From the IMG/VR virus record IMGVR_UViG_3300005253_000029, positions 1 to 41,009 of that record: a DNA stretch of 41,009 nucleotides, one strand, 5' to 3'. A program made the translations under genes and the position numbers. Below the pieces are notes generated by a model, which was given only the letters and a program-made list of their open reading frames with translations, made no database searches and was not told the DNA's origin. Origin of the DNA: a virus. Shown here piece after piece: positions 6,376 through 14,250 of the stretch; within the stretch, counting starts at the first letter, position 1, and each line of letters begins with the position of its first letter.

Positions 6376-6421
6376 AAGCGTCATTACATAGTTATAATGA
6401 TTATGTTGTGACGCTTTTTTA
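6376..6421 (+). terminator. Rho-independent terminator of the early operon
   Basis: Stem AAGCGTCA / TGACGCTT (6376-6383, 6409-6416) with an inner ACATA/TATGT extension, followed by T6 (6415-6420). A textbook terminator separating the early genes from the regulator and late operon. Confidence 0.9.
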
Positions 6422-6484
6422 TTGAAATATGGTTGTAAATAGGTTGTAGAAATTTCTTATAGTAGGGGGAGGTGAAAAGACTTA

Positions 6485-6805
6485 GTGAGAATACTAAATT
6501 TTTCAGATTTAGATATTATTGATGATGAGGGTAACGTTTTATCCGTTGAAGATAGATTAACAGAAGAAAATAATGTTTTTCGAGAAACTGGTGTTTCTCC
6601 TCGGGTTAGCGAGGAAGAAAGGCTGCTTTATCATATTGCATTAAATAAATTAACGCCTAGACAGAGACAGGTTGTCCTTTGTATGGATTATCACGGAATG
6701 ACCGAGCAGGAAGCTGTCGAAATATTTAATATATCACAGCAGGCAGTTAATAAGCATTATAAAGTAGCAATGAAGAAATTAAGAAAGTTTTGTTTAGATA
6801 AATAA
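6485..6805 (+). CDS. Sigma-70 region-4-like late regulator (ArpU/RinA position)
   Basis: 106 residues, GTG start with GGGGGAGGTG about 12 nt upstream. Residues about 55-102 form a sigma region-4 helix-turn-helix: LTPRQRQVVLCMDYHGMTEQEAVEIFNISQQAVNKHYKVAMKKLRK. It has no region 2, so it cannot act as a full sigma factor. In phages of Gram-positive bacteria, sigma-like proteins of the ArpU/RinA kind lie just ahead of the terminase genes and activate late transcription; this gene has that place and size. It sits alone between the early terminator and the late operon. Confidence 0.75.
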   Translation: MRILNFSDLDIIDDEGNVLSVEDRLTEENNVFRETGVSPRVSEEERLLYHIALNKLTPRQRQVVLCMDYHGMTEQEAVEIFNISQQAVNKHYKVAMKKLRKFCLDK

Positions 6806-6924
6806 ACAATTGTTTAGATAACTAATCACCATGGGGGGTTATGAAAAAAGGTTAGTCTTGCGATAATCCCTCCTTTCAGGCGTGGGTGTGACCGCCGTTA
6901 ATTAGCTAATTAAGAAGGGGATAT

Positions 6925-7169
6925 GTGGGAAATAATGGTAATGTTAGTATTGATAAACAATTAGCTCTTTCTAATTTATTTTATTTTAATAAATATATTC
7001 TTGATTATCTGCAAATGGAAATTACTCCCCATCAAGAATTATGTGACTTTATACAATACTGGGGTAATAAGAAAAGAAAACTTATATTATTACCCAGGGG
7101 TTCATATAAATCCTCAATGGCATCAGTTGGATACCCCCTGTGGCTTATGGTTCAACCAGAGAACTCTCC
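6925..7169 (+). pseudogene. Remnant of an older large terminase gene, N-terminal part
   Basis: About 82 codons from GTG 6925 read as the start of a large terminase: FYFNKYILDY, then PHQELCDFIQ, then KLILLPRGSYKSS (Walker A-like), then GYPLWLMVQPENS. The intact terminase at 8592 has the same blocks (FSKYVLE, APRGFLKTT, WHAVKNPDYERIL). Here homology stops at about 7165, where an opposite-strand gene begins; the frame runs on to 7248 with unrelated sequence. No Walker B or nuclease part follows in frame. Inferred to be a truncated relic. Confidence 0.7.
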
Positions 7170-7289
7170 CTATACCCTGCCATCATTGAGGGAAAGGTGT
7201 TCTTGTAATTTCTTTATCGCTTCCTCTCTATTCTTCGCCCAGATATGATACGAGCCAATTTGAAAGTGTTTTTCTTTTATCTTTCTCAT
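7170..7289 (-). CDS. 39-residue minus-strand protein inserted in the terminase remnant
   Basis: ATG 7289 follows AAAGGAGAAGATA on the minus strand. The product, MRKIKEKHFQIGSYHIWAKN then REEAIKKLQEHLSLNDGRV, has the strand-strand-helix form of small proteins with an 'A.s.EEA...L' helix. It is the only leftward gene in the late region and lies exactly where terminase homology breaks off, so it probably came with the insertion that broke the gene. Confidence 0.55.
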   Translation of the reverse strand: MRKIKEKHFQIGSYHIWAKNREEAIKKLQEHLSLNDGRV

Positions 7290-7390
7290 TATCTTCTCCT
7301 TTATTCTTTATTTTATTGCACCATTATTATAGCAGATTATTATATTTTGTCAAGGCATAACACCGAATTGATAGTTTAGCACAATAATTG

Positions 7391-7441
7391 AGTACTAAGT
7401 ACTTATAAGTTCTTATTATAGTTCTTATAAGTACTAGTACT
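7391..7441. repeat. Long inverted repeat built of AGTACT/CTTATAAG units
   Basis: Left arm 7391-7409 and right arm 7424-7441 are complementary over 18 positions with one missing base; the core AGTACTTATAAG / CTTATAAGTACT is a perfect 12-bp match around a 14-nt loop. It can form a cruciform or hairpin on either strand. Similar AGTACTTAA-type repeats occur at 30555-30622. It may be an operator or a scar of rearrangement. Confidence 0.8.
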
Positions 7442-7465
7442 AATAAATAATAGGAGTTATATAAT

Positions 7466-7679
7466 ATGGTTATTAGTAATAAGGATAAGATTGTTAAGAG
7501 AAGGAAAGAAAATAAAACAATATAGGTCACTATTAGATCCGAATGGTGGAATTTTAATTATCATCGGAACTAGAAATGGGTGGAAGATTAAGTCCAACTA
7601 CCATTCATACTTTATCAACATTATCAGCTTAATAATGAGTATAATCGCTATAATCTCTTATCTATCAGTATTACAATGA
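7466..7679 (+). pseudogene. Remnant of the older large terminase, central motif
   Basis: In the frame through 7491-7574 the sequence reads KKIKQYRSLLDPNGGILIII then GTR, the ATPase coupling-motif region of large terminases (typically 'L.pgG.iivIGTR'). The upstream bases in another frame (ATG 7466, AGGAG before it, ending TAG at 7525) would supply the preceding helix, so a frameshift separates them. After GTR the frame loses resemblance and ends at 7679. With the N-terminal piece at 6925 this marks one decayed gene. Confidence 0.6.
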
Positions 7680-8100
7680 ATTACAAGCTAAATTGACCAA
7701 TCATTCTTAGTTCTTTGATAACTAATGAAGATATAAGCATAGAAAGGAACACAGGGGATTTGGTTCTGATAATAATTATTATGTAACCCAAATAAGATAA
7801 TGTTATGATAGGGGTTGAAGCTATGAAACCTACACTGTGTATAAGTTATAGCGAGGGGGTGAGCTGGGATCAAAAGCCCCCCAAGCCTCTATATATATGT
7901 TATTACCTCACCTCTATATTTCATATCATTTTTCTTATCTTCGTCAACGCTTTATTCATCAGCACTACAGCTATTTCACATTCTGACAGCTTTATTTAAG
8001 GATTATGTCCTCCAAAATATCCAAAGTGGAGAGGTTTACCCTAAATTATGCCAAATAAGACCATAAAGTGGGGAATGACATTTAATTTAAAAGGAAAGAA
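7680..8100. other. 420-bp intergenic remnant region
   Basis: No convincing gene. There are only short frames without family resemblance (a 64-codon plus-strand frame from 7805 has a hydrophobic end and no ribosome site). A G5/C6 inverted pair lies at about 7854-7885 (GAGGGGGT...CCCCCC), and a GGAGG with no start nearby occurs on the minus strand near 8010. I read this as decayed sequence between the old and new terminase genes. Confidence 0.5.
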
Positions 8101-8628
8101 ATGGCAATAAAATTCTGTGATAGATTGAGTGTGTCAGTATACGCAGTTATGCTGTGGAGGTTCGTTGGCTTGCCGCAAACAAAGGTAGCCAAGAAACTTT
8201 CATCTTCTCTCCGCTGGATAGCACAGATTATCGCAGAAGAGAAATACAAAAATGAATATGATAATCTCAGGAAAGTAATAGCTGAGAGTTACCTGGAAGA
8301 TATTGTCAAAGAGAATCCAGAAGAGAACTTAGTTAAGTGGTATCCTGCGCTCCTTGAAAGAATGCACGGTATAGCCACGGGAAAATCTTCAGCCAGACAA
8401 AATGAAATAAGAGCTATAAAAGAGTTAATGGATTTAGCTAATCAATATAAAGAAAAAATGGGACCAACCCAGAAGATAGAAAGGCCGTTAATGTCTGATG
8501 CAAAAGCAACAGAACTTCATAGAGACATGAAATGCCTTATACCATTACATGTAAAACTAATGAGAAAATTAAATGACTGTGGCAGGAAAAATTGTCAACA
8601 ATTACCCAAGATTTTAGAAAGCTCGTAG
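8101..8628 (+). CDS. terS: Putative small terminase subunit
   Basis: 175 residues; AAAGGAAAG lies just before ATG 8101. Residues about 10-45 look like a helix-turn-helix (VYAVMLWRFVGLPQTKVAKKLSSSLRWIAQIIAEE), followed by long charged helices (about 45-130) as in terminase small subunits that recognise DNA and oligomerise. It directly precedes the large subunit and overlaps it by 37 bp. The tail after residue 130 is unlike anything I know and may be affected by the overlap. Called from architecture and position only. Confidence 0.6.
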   Translation: MAIKFCDRLSVSVYAVMLWRFVGLPQTKVAKKLSSSLRWIAQIIAEEKYKNEYDNLRKVIAESYLEDIVKENPEENLVKWYPALLERMHGIATGKSSARQNEIRAIKELMDLANQYKEKMGPTQKIERPLMSDAKATELHRDMKCLIPLHVKLMRKLNDCGRKNCQQLPKILESS

Positions 8629-10109
8629 AAAATGACCTTTATTTATTTAGTAAGTATGTGCTGGAATGTAATCGAGATTCCTATTTAAATTTAGACTTTC
8701 ATTATCCAGTATCGCTCTTTCTCACAATAGAGACATTAAAAAGAAAACAATACGAGGCTCCCAGGGGATTCTTAAAAACAACATTAGCCGTTGAAGACAA
8801 AGCGATTTGGCATGCGGTAAAGAACCCTGATTATGAAAGAATACTTTTTCGCTCATCAGTTCTTCCCAGTGCTAAAAAAACCCTGCATAGTGTCAAGGCG
8901 TACTTTGAGGACTCCGAAATGCTTCAAGTTGTTTTTTCTGAAACCATTCCCCCATTTGATAAAACTCATCGTTGGTCTGATACTCTGGCTGAAATTAAAC
9001 GTAAGATTGCCTGGCCGGAAGGGACATTCACAGCAGCGGGATTAGGAACAACTCTTCCTCGTCAGCACTTTACCCGTTATTTTGAGGATGACCTGCTCAT
9101 TCCCAAAAAGGATGATTTAACGGGAGACCAAATGGTTCCCTCTCGCTCAGATGTAGAAAAAGCGATAGGTGAACATAAATTAGCTGAACCGCTCCTGGTC
9201 AATCCATCAGAAAATGAAATATGTAATGTGCAAAACCGTTGGAGTGAATGGGACCTGATCAGACACATTATGGACAACGAACCCTGGTTTCTCCGTTATC
9301 GGAAAGCATCTGTAATTGAACCAGACAAATGGCCTGATTCTGAGGCTACTTATTCTTCTCGATTTCCTATCAATACGCTTAAACAAATTGAAACAAGGGC
9401 CGGTTCTTATGTGTTCTCCACTCAGTATCTTGGCAAACCATACGATATTACCAAGATGTCCTTCAAGCTCGAGTGGATTAATGTGTATAAAGAAGCACCT
9501 AAAGGTCTTAATATTTATATTGTTACCGATGCCTCGTTAGGTCAGACTAAATATGCGGACTTCTCAGTGGCTATGGTGGTAGGAATTAGTCCAGATAGAG
9601 CATTATACGTTCTGGATTATGTCAGAAAACATCTTGATCCGACAGATTTTATAAATGAGATTCGTGCTCTTAATCATCTTTGGAAGCCACTATCTATCGG
9701 AGTTGAAAACTTTGCACTGGACAAAACAATCGGTCATTTTTTAGCCCAACATGCAGAGTTAAATATTGTTCCGGTTAAGCGCAATAAGGGTGAAAACAAG
9801 GATTTACATATACGCTCTTTAATACCAGTCTGCCGAGATGGGAAATTATTTATTAGAGATGATATGCACGAATTGCGTTCTGAAATTGTTGAGTACCCAT
9901 CGGGCAAGCATGATGATTTAGTAGATGCTTTAGCTGATGTTTTGAAGATAGCTTCATATCCAACGGACAAAGAAAAAACAGAAGAGCCAGGAATGTTTAG
10001 CTTAGAAGCAATATTAGAGGAATTACATAACAGACAATCAGGTAATTTACCTTTCAATTATCAGTTGAGAGAGGAAATACCAGATGAAGTATTTGAGGAG
10101 GTAATCTAA
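8592..10109 (+). CDS. terL: Large terminase subunit (ATPase-nuclease)
   Basis: 505 residues: the DNA-packaging motor and headful/site nuclease acting at the portal. Walker A-like APRGFLKTT at about 56-64, Walker B YFEDD at 163-167, coupling region around residues 199-217. The RNase H-like nuclease has acidic residues at VTDASLG (313), VENFA (372) and GKHDDLVDALAD (441-442, 445). Start TTG 8592 is the only usable start after an in-frame TGA at 8574 (CTG 8577 is the alternative); the ribosome site is weak, so coupling with terS through the 37-bp overlap is likely. Intact, unlike the relic at 6925-7679. Confidence 0.92.
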   Translation: MSTITQDFRKLVENDLYLFSKYVLECNRDSYLNLDFHYPVSLFLTIETLKRKQYEAPRGFLKTTLAVEDKAIWHAVKNPDYERILFRSSVLPSAKKTLHSVKAYFEDSEMLQVVFSETIPPFDKTHRWSDTLAEIKRKIAWPEGTFTAAGLGTTLPRQHFTRYFEDDLLIPKKDDLTGDQMVPSRSDVEKAIGEHKLAEPLLVNPSENEICNVQNRWSEWDLIRHIMDNEPWFLRYRKASVIEPDKWPDSEATYSSRFPINTLKQIETRAGSYVFSTQYLGKPYDITKMSFKLEWINVYKEAPKGLNIYIVTDASLGQTKYADFSVAMVVGISPDRALYVLDYVRKHLDPTDFINEIRALNHLWKPLSIGVENFALDKTIGHFLAQHAELNIVPVKRNKGENKDLHIRSLIPVCRDGKLFIRDDMHELRSEIVEYPSGKHDDLVDALADVLKIASYPTDKEKTEEPGMFSLEAILEELHNRQSGNLPFNYQLREEIPDEVFEEVI

Positions 10110-10403
10110 ATGGCACGAGGATATAAGAGTTCAGGAGAAAAAACTAGCGACACCGCTATTGTAGCGGTTGCAGCACAATTAGGTGGCATACTAATCATAA
10201 CCGACGGAACAAATGATGCCACGGTTATTCTTTATGATAATGCTACAGCAGCTTCGGGGACAAAATTATGGGAAGCAAAAGTGCCAGGTTCTGACGAATA
10301 TGGTGGATGTATGTTTCCCGAACCGGTAGAAGCTATGAATGGTATCTATGCTGATTTAACTGGAACTGGTGCATCTTGCATAGTTTATTACAGGGAGAGA
10401 TAA
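10110..10403 (+). CDS. Small virion protein, possibly head decoration
   Basis: 97 residues, GAGGAGGTAATCTAA before the ATG, immediately after terL. Beta-rich: AIVAVAAQLGGILIITDG, ATVILYDNATAASG, GTKLWEAKV, then a MNGIYADLTGTGASCIVYY end. This resembles the short beta-sandwich proteins that bind capsid surfaces or fibres in many phages. No enzyme motif. Confidence 0.65.
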   Translation: MARGYKSSGEKTSDTAIVAVAAQLGGILIITDGTNDATVILYDNATAASGTKLWEAKVPGSDEYGGCMFPEPVEAMNGIYADLTGTGASCIVYYRER

Positions 10404-10404
10404 T

Positions 10405-11046
10405 ATGGGAATCATTAGAGGTGGAATAAGAAGTGACCAGGGAGTATCTACTACAGATAGTCCTACCTTTGCTGGATTAACTGTTCTTGCGAACAATGCA
10501 ACTGTAAAAATAGAGGATGATAGCGGTAATTATTCAATCTTAAAAACAGGTAATTCACAACTTTGTATTGAAGCTGACCCCGATAACGCTGTTGCGAGTA
10601 CAGATATAGTGTTCAAGATAGATGGGGCTGAGGTGGGAAGATTTGAACAAGGCAAAGGATTTCAAAGCAAGAGGGGTTTTGCAACAGAGTTATGGGATGT
10701 AGCTGGCGGAAATTGGGAAACAGCAGTGGTTAACACAGAATATTACAGTCCAAACCAATGTGGCGGTATCTATGGGACGATTTATAGACAGTATGTTAAT
10801 GCAGTTTTAACCTCAACCAATCCACGACTTGATACTGGAAGTCGTGTTACAAAAATGGTAGATTATGTTTTCCATAGTAAATATACCGGCAATGACCGTG
10901 GTGTGGGTCACGGTAATATGACCGCTTATGGAAGTAGCGATAATCATGCCTATCTTATGTTAAGCGGTGCATCTGGTGGAGGAAACTTATCTCTCGCCCT
11001 TACTGGTTATACAGTACTTACTGGTTGGGTTGATTATACAAGATAA
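10405..11046 (+). CDS. Fibre-like virion protein
   Basis: 213 residues. The N-terminus MGIIRGGIRSDQGVSTTDSP and the following FAGLTVLANNATVKIEDDSG resemble the repeats that start phage tail-spike and fibre proteins. The C-terminal 110 residues are Gly/Ser/Tyr-rich beta sequence without a catalytic signature. It lies between the terminase and portal genes, an uncommon place for a fibre, so it could instead be a head fibre. MGIIR also begins the protein at 11251. Confidence 0.6.
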   Translation: MGIIRGGIRSDQGVSTTDSPTFAGLTVLANNATVKIEDDSGNYSILKTGNSQLCIEADPDNAVASTDIVFKIDGAEVGRFEQGKGFQSKRGFATELWDVAGGNWETAVVNTEYYSPNQCGGIYGTIYRQYVNAVLTSTNPRLDTGSRVTKMVDYVFHSKYTGNDRGVGHGNMTAYGSSDNHAYLMLSGASGGGNLSLALTGYTVLTGWVDYTR

Positions 11047-11077
11047 AGGGAATTAGCTTTACTACAAGGGAAATTAA

Positions 11078-11260
11078 ATGCCAAAAGATAAATCAGAAAT
11101 TGCAAAATATAGAAAAGAACTGATAAAAACGTTAACTGAAGATTTAGCTGACTTAAATAAAGTAATACCGCAGTTAGATTTACAACTTAAACAAAATATG
11201 GGAGCTAGAACATATATACAATTATTACTTAAAAAATTGAAAGATGAAAAGTGGGAATAA
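11078..11260 (+). CDS. 60-residue coiled-coil protein
   Basis: AAGGGAAATTAA before the ATG. Lys/Leu-rich helix with heptad pattern (IKTLTEDLADLNKVIPQLDLQLKQ), probably a short coiled coil. Its end overlaps the GTG start of the adhesin-like gene. Function unknown; perhaps a chaperone or linker for the fibre next door. Confidence 0.55.
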   Translation: MPKDKSEIAKYRKELIKTLTEDLADLNKVIPQLDLQLKQNMGARTYIQLLLKKLKDEKWE

Positions 11261-11847
11261 TTAGACCGAAGGGTCCACGTTGCAGAAAGCAAGTAACAGG
11301 TCAGACTGTGCAATATGATAGTATGGATGATGATGGTCAACTTCAGGAGGGCTATGCTAGGAAATATGTGGCTCTCTCTACAGGAGATTATGCAGGAACA
11401 ACTAACATTACTGTAAATGGCAAAACAATAGCTATGGAAAATGCTTGCGTTATTGACCAAAACAGTGGCCTTATGTGGCTGAAAAATACGCCAGATTCGG
11501 ACATTGGGGTAGGGAATGACGGACTGCTCTATTGGATTGATGCTGTAAATAATGAGGATATTTTTACTTTTTGTGATGCAGCGAATGCAGCGGGGCTGGC
11601 AGGTCATTCTGATTGGCGAGTGCCGAATGTATTTGAGCTTTTCTCACTTATTGTTGAGGATGCTGGGATTCCTGCTCCTTACATAAATACCACTTATTTT
11701 CAGTGCGTTAGCACCACCTATTGGGCATCAACTACCGCTCCCGATAACCCTGTCTATGCTCTGTACGTGGGCTTCAATTACGGCGACATATACAAGGACC
11801 GTAAGACTACTTTGTTGTGCTACGTGCGTCTAGTGAGGGGAGGCTAA
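11251..11847 (+). CDS. DUF1566 (C-type-lectin-like) virion adhesin
   Basis: 198 residues from GTG 11251, overlapping the previous gene; the ribosome site is weak. After a short N-terminus (MGIIRPKGPRCRKQVTGQTV) comes a DUF1566 domain (about 60-198): NSGLMWLKNTPD, then WIDAVNNEDIFTFCDAANAAGLAGHSDWRVPNVFEL, YWASTTAPDNPVYALYVGF and a terminal YVRLVRGG. Such domains adopt a C-type-lectin/FGE fold and often display ligand-binding surfaces. In some phages they are targets of diversity-generating retroelements, but no reverse transcriptase is present here. Likely host-surface binding. Confidence 0.8.
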   Translation: MGIIRPKGPRCRKQVTGQTVQYDSMDDDGQLQEGYARKYVALSTGDYAGTTNITVNGKTIAMENACVIDQNSGLMWLKNTPDSDIGVGNDGLLYWIDAVNNEDIFTFCDAANAAGLAGHSDWRVPNVFELFSLIVEDAGIPAPYINTTYFQCVSTTYWASTTAPDNPVYALYVGFNYGDIYKDRKTTLLCYVRLVRGG

Positions 11848-11885
11848 TATGATTGATTTAGAAAGATTAGTGGAAGATATAGAAA

Positions 11886-12062
11886 ATGCCTCGTGGATTT
11901 GACAACTGTGTTAAAAAAGGTGGAAGAGTTAGAACCATAAAACCAAAAGGTAAGGATTCTTCTGTATATATGCACGTATGTTACTTAAACGGGAAATCTT
12001 ATTCTGGTTACATTAAGCACGCTAGCGCAAAGACGCTAGCCAAGCACTTAGGGAAGAAATAA
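11886..12062 (+). CDS. Hypothetical 58-residue basic protein
   Basis: ATG 11886 to TAA 12062, ending one base before the portal start. The product (MPRGFDNCVKKGGRVRTIKPKGKDSS... SYSGYIKHASAKTLAKHLGKK) is very basic and looks like a small beta-hairpin plus helix. No ribosome site is obvious (AGTGGAAGATATAG 7-20 nt upstream). A 17-codon frame starts at 11850 but is probably only a leader. Confidence 0.6.
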   Translation: MPRGFDNCVKKGGRVRTIKPKGKDSSVYMHVCYLNGKSYSGYIKHASAKTLAKHLGKK

Positions 12063-13778
12063 ATGCCAAGAACACTAGAATTGGAAGAACGTAAAGAAAG
12101 TATAAAGGATGGAATTAAGTTTCAAATAAAATATGGGGAAAGTAAAATATGGAATAAATATTACAAATTTTACCGTGGTCAATTCAAAGAGGGCATTATA
12201 CCTGCTAATTTATTTTTCCCTCTTTCTCGCTCTTTGATACCGAGAGTTTATTTCAGAGACCCGAAGGTTACCGTAACAGCAACTAAGCCAGGCTATGAAA
12301 TTCAGGCAAAGGTAGTAGAGGTAATAGACAACTGGATTATAAGAGAAATCGGTATAAAGAATCAATTAAAACTTATGATACAGGATGCCTTTTTTTATGG
12401 TTCGGGTCCTGGAATACATGGTTTTGATTCTGAGTGGGGTTTTTCGCAACTCCAGATGTTTACCAAGAATTTTTATGAAGAGCAAGGCGTTGAGTTTGAG
12501 GAACAGGATACTGCTCATCAGGATGCCAAAATTAAAAGTGGAATGCCCTGGTTTCTCAGAATCCAGCCAGATGATTTTATTGTCCCCTGGGGCACAGTAA
12601 ACATAGATACAGCCCCTTGGTTTGCTTATAGGGTATATAGACCCCTTGAAGATGTAAAGAAAGACCCCAATTATGAGAATAAAAAAGGATTGAAAGCAAG
12701 TCATTCTCAGAAGGTTGATCCAGATCAGCAATCAGGGAAAGAAATGGAGGAGGAGGGCGATACAGAAGCATTGGGAATAGAGGATCAAGACTATGTAGAA
12801 TTATGGACAATCCACGATGCTAGAGAAAAAAAAGTTATGGTTCTAGCTCCTAATCACGATAAATGGTTAAGGCACGATGACGATGACCTTCAGATAGAGG
12901 GACTCCCTGTTCAGGTTCTACAATTCAATCCTGATGGCAGGCAATTCTGGGCTATACCAGAAGCGAAAATAATTATGCCGCAGCAATTAGAGTTGAATGA
13001 AATAAGAACTCAACAAATGAAGCATAGAAGGATAACCCTACTAAAGATATTGTATAACAAAGGGAAAATTGATAAGGCTGCTTTAGATAGACTTCTCAAC
13101 GAAGATGTAGGTGCGGCAGTGGCGGTTAATGGAAATCCCAATGATTCTGTTATGGCTATGAAGAATGAAATGCCACAATCTTTATCTCAGGATGCGCAAG
13201 AAGTAAGGGGCGATGTGAGGGAATCGGTTGGATTCTCCAGGCTTGAATTGGCTGGTGATGCCGAACCACCCAGAAAAACCAAATATGAAGTCCAGGCAAG
13301 AAGGCAGGCTCATTCAATTAGAATAGATGAAAGAAGGGATATAGTAGCCGACCTCCTTACTAATGTTATACGCAAGATTAATCAGATGATTTTCTCCTGG
13401 TGGACAGTTGAAAGGGTGGCCCCAATTGTAGGAGAAGATTTGGCTACCCACTGGGTTTCTTATACGGGTCCAGAAATCAGGGGAGAATATAATTATAAGG
13501 TTGATCCAGAATCGGGAACTCCATTTACAGAAGAAGTAAGGCGAGGAGATGCTAGTGCTTTATATGACATGTTTAAAGGTGATCCCGATATTAACCAGAT
13601 TGAATTAAAAAAACATATTTTGGCTCAATTTAGAGGTATAAACCCAGAGAAATTTATTGTTGAACAACAAATGATGCCTGGTATGCCACCTCAAAGCGGT
13701 ATGCCAATACCCTTAGGGCAAGCAATACAAAGAGGCAGGATTGCACCACAAATGCAACCCCCAGCACCGAGAAAATAG
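12063..13778 (+). CDS. Portal protein
   Basis: 571 residues; forms the dodecameric DNA channel at one capsid vertex. Early helices (FYRGQFKEGIIPANLFFPLSRSLIPRVYF) and the FRDPKVTVTATKPGYE segment match portal proteins that open with a wing-domain pattern; then a long middle, LNEIRTQQMKHRRITL, and the RKTKYEVQARRQAHSIRIDERRD...NVIRKINQMIFSWW helical stem-crown region. The end is Met/Pro/Gln-rich (PGMPPQSGMPIPLGQA). It lies between terminase and scaffold, the normal portal position. Confidence 0.85.
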   Translation: MPRTLELEERKESIKDGIKFQIKYGESKIWNKYYKFYRGQFKEGIIPANLFFPLSRSLIPRVYFRDPKVTVTATKPGYEIQAKVVEVIDNWIIREIGIKNQLKLMIQDAFFYGSGPGIHGFDSEWGFSQLQMFTKNFYEEQGVEFEEQDTAHQDAKIKSGMPWFLRIQPDDFIVPWGTVNIDTAPWFAYRVYRPLEDVKKDPNYENKKGLKASHSQKVDPDQQSGKEMEEEGDTEALGIEDQDYVELWTIHDAREKKVMVLAPNHDKWLRHDDDDLQIEGLPVQVLQFNPDGRQFWAIPEAKIIMPQQLELNEIRTQQMKHRRITLLKILYNKGKIDKAALDRLLNEDVGAAVAVNGNPNDSVMAMKNEMPQSLSQDAQEVRGDVRESVGFSRLELAGDAEPPRKTKYEVQARRQAHSIRIDERRDIVADLLTNVIRKINQMIFSWWTVERVAPIVGEDLATHWVSYTGPEIRGEYNYKVDPESGTPFTEEVRRGDASALYDMFKGDPDINQIELKKHILAQFRGINPEKFIVEQQMMPGMPPQSGMPIPLGQAIQRGRIAPQMQPPAPRK

Positions 13779-14066
13779 ATGCAAAAAATAGGGATTATAA
13801 AAAGTGGTGAGTATATCAAGTTACCTAATACTATAAAGCCCAAGAAGCGAATCGGCAATTTTAGTTTTCATAGGTTTCCCGAAGGATTATGGAGGGAAAT
13901 GTCTTATAAGGGAGAGAATGTCTCATCTAAAAAAGCATTGAAAGAAGAATGTTATAAGCGAGGAATGATAAGCGAATATTACGATATATATCCAAGGAGT
14001 TCAGGCTATGAACAAGAGCGAGAAGAGGCCAGTAGGAAGACCAAAGAAAAAGAAGGAAAGACCTAA
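13779..14066 (+). CDS. Hypothetical 95-residue protein
   Basis: ATG follows the portal stop with no gap (TAGATG). Basic; beta-rich N-terminus (GIIKSGEYIKLPNTIKPKKR), then helices and a charged tail (QEREEASRKTKEKEGKT) that overlaps the next gene by 59 bp in another frame. No family recognised. Confidence 0.6.
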   Translation: MQKIGIIKSGEYIKLPNTIKPKKRIGNFSFHRFPEGLWREMSYKGENVSSKKALKEECYKRGMISEYYDIYPRSSGYEQEREEASRKTKEKEGKT

Positions 14067-14250
14067 GAAGCCAGTAAAAGCGATAATTATTGATTTTGGC
14101 GGAATCGTACCTAAAGCAAGATTTATTAATACGACTGATACATTTTTTCGAGGCTCTGACCTCGATAAGGCTTATAAAGCAATGAGAAAGGGTTTGATGC
14201 AATATAAAAAGAAAATGAGATTAAAATTAGAAGGAGAACAAAATGGCTGA
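14008..14250 (+). CDS. Small basic protein with AT-hook-like motif
   Basis: 80 residues; AAGGAG lies 10 nt before ATG 14008. The N-terminus RPVGRPKKKKERPKK contains the GRP core of AT-hooks, which insert into the minor groove of A/T-rich DNA; the rest is helical and basic. It overlaps both neighbours and sits between portal and scaffold, so it may be a packaged or assembly protein. Confidence 0.6.
   Translation: MNKSEKRPVGRPKKKKERPKKPVKAIIIDFGGIVPKARFINTTDTFFRGSDLDKAYKAMRKGLMQYKKKMRLKLEGEQNG

Noticed and set aside
7327-7530. Minus-strand 67-codon Leu/Tyr/Thr-rich frame
   Set aside because: It covers the AT-rich inverted repeat and lacks a start signal; composition reflects the repeat.
7805-7999. 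64-codon hydrophobic frame
   Set aside because: No ribosome site, low-complexity composition and a place in decayed sequence; likely chance.
11074-11607. Minus-strand 177-codon frame under the adhesin genes
   Set aside because: Two plus-strand genes with matching overlaps cover it; the product looks like Ser/Cys/Ile-rich antisense sequence and has no family features.
11251-11847. Diversity-generating retroelement target
   Set aside because: The DUF1566 domain is a known target type, but I find no reverse transcriptase and no template repeat elsewhere in the genome.
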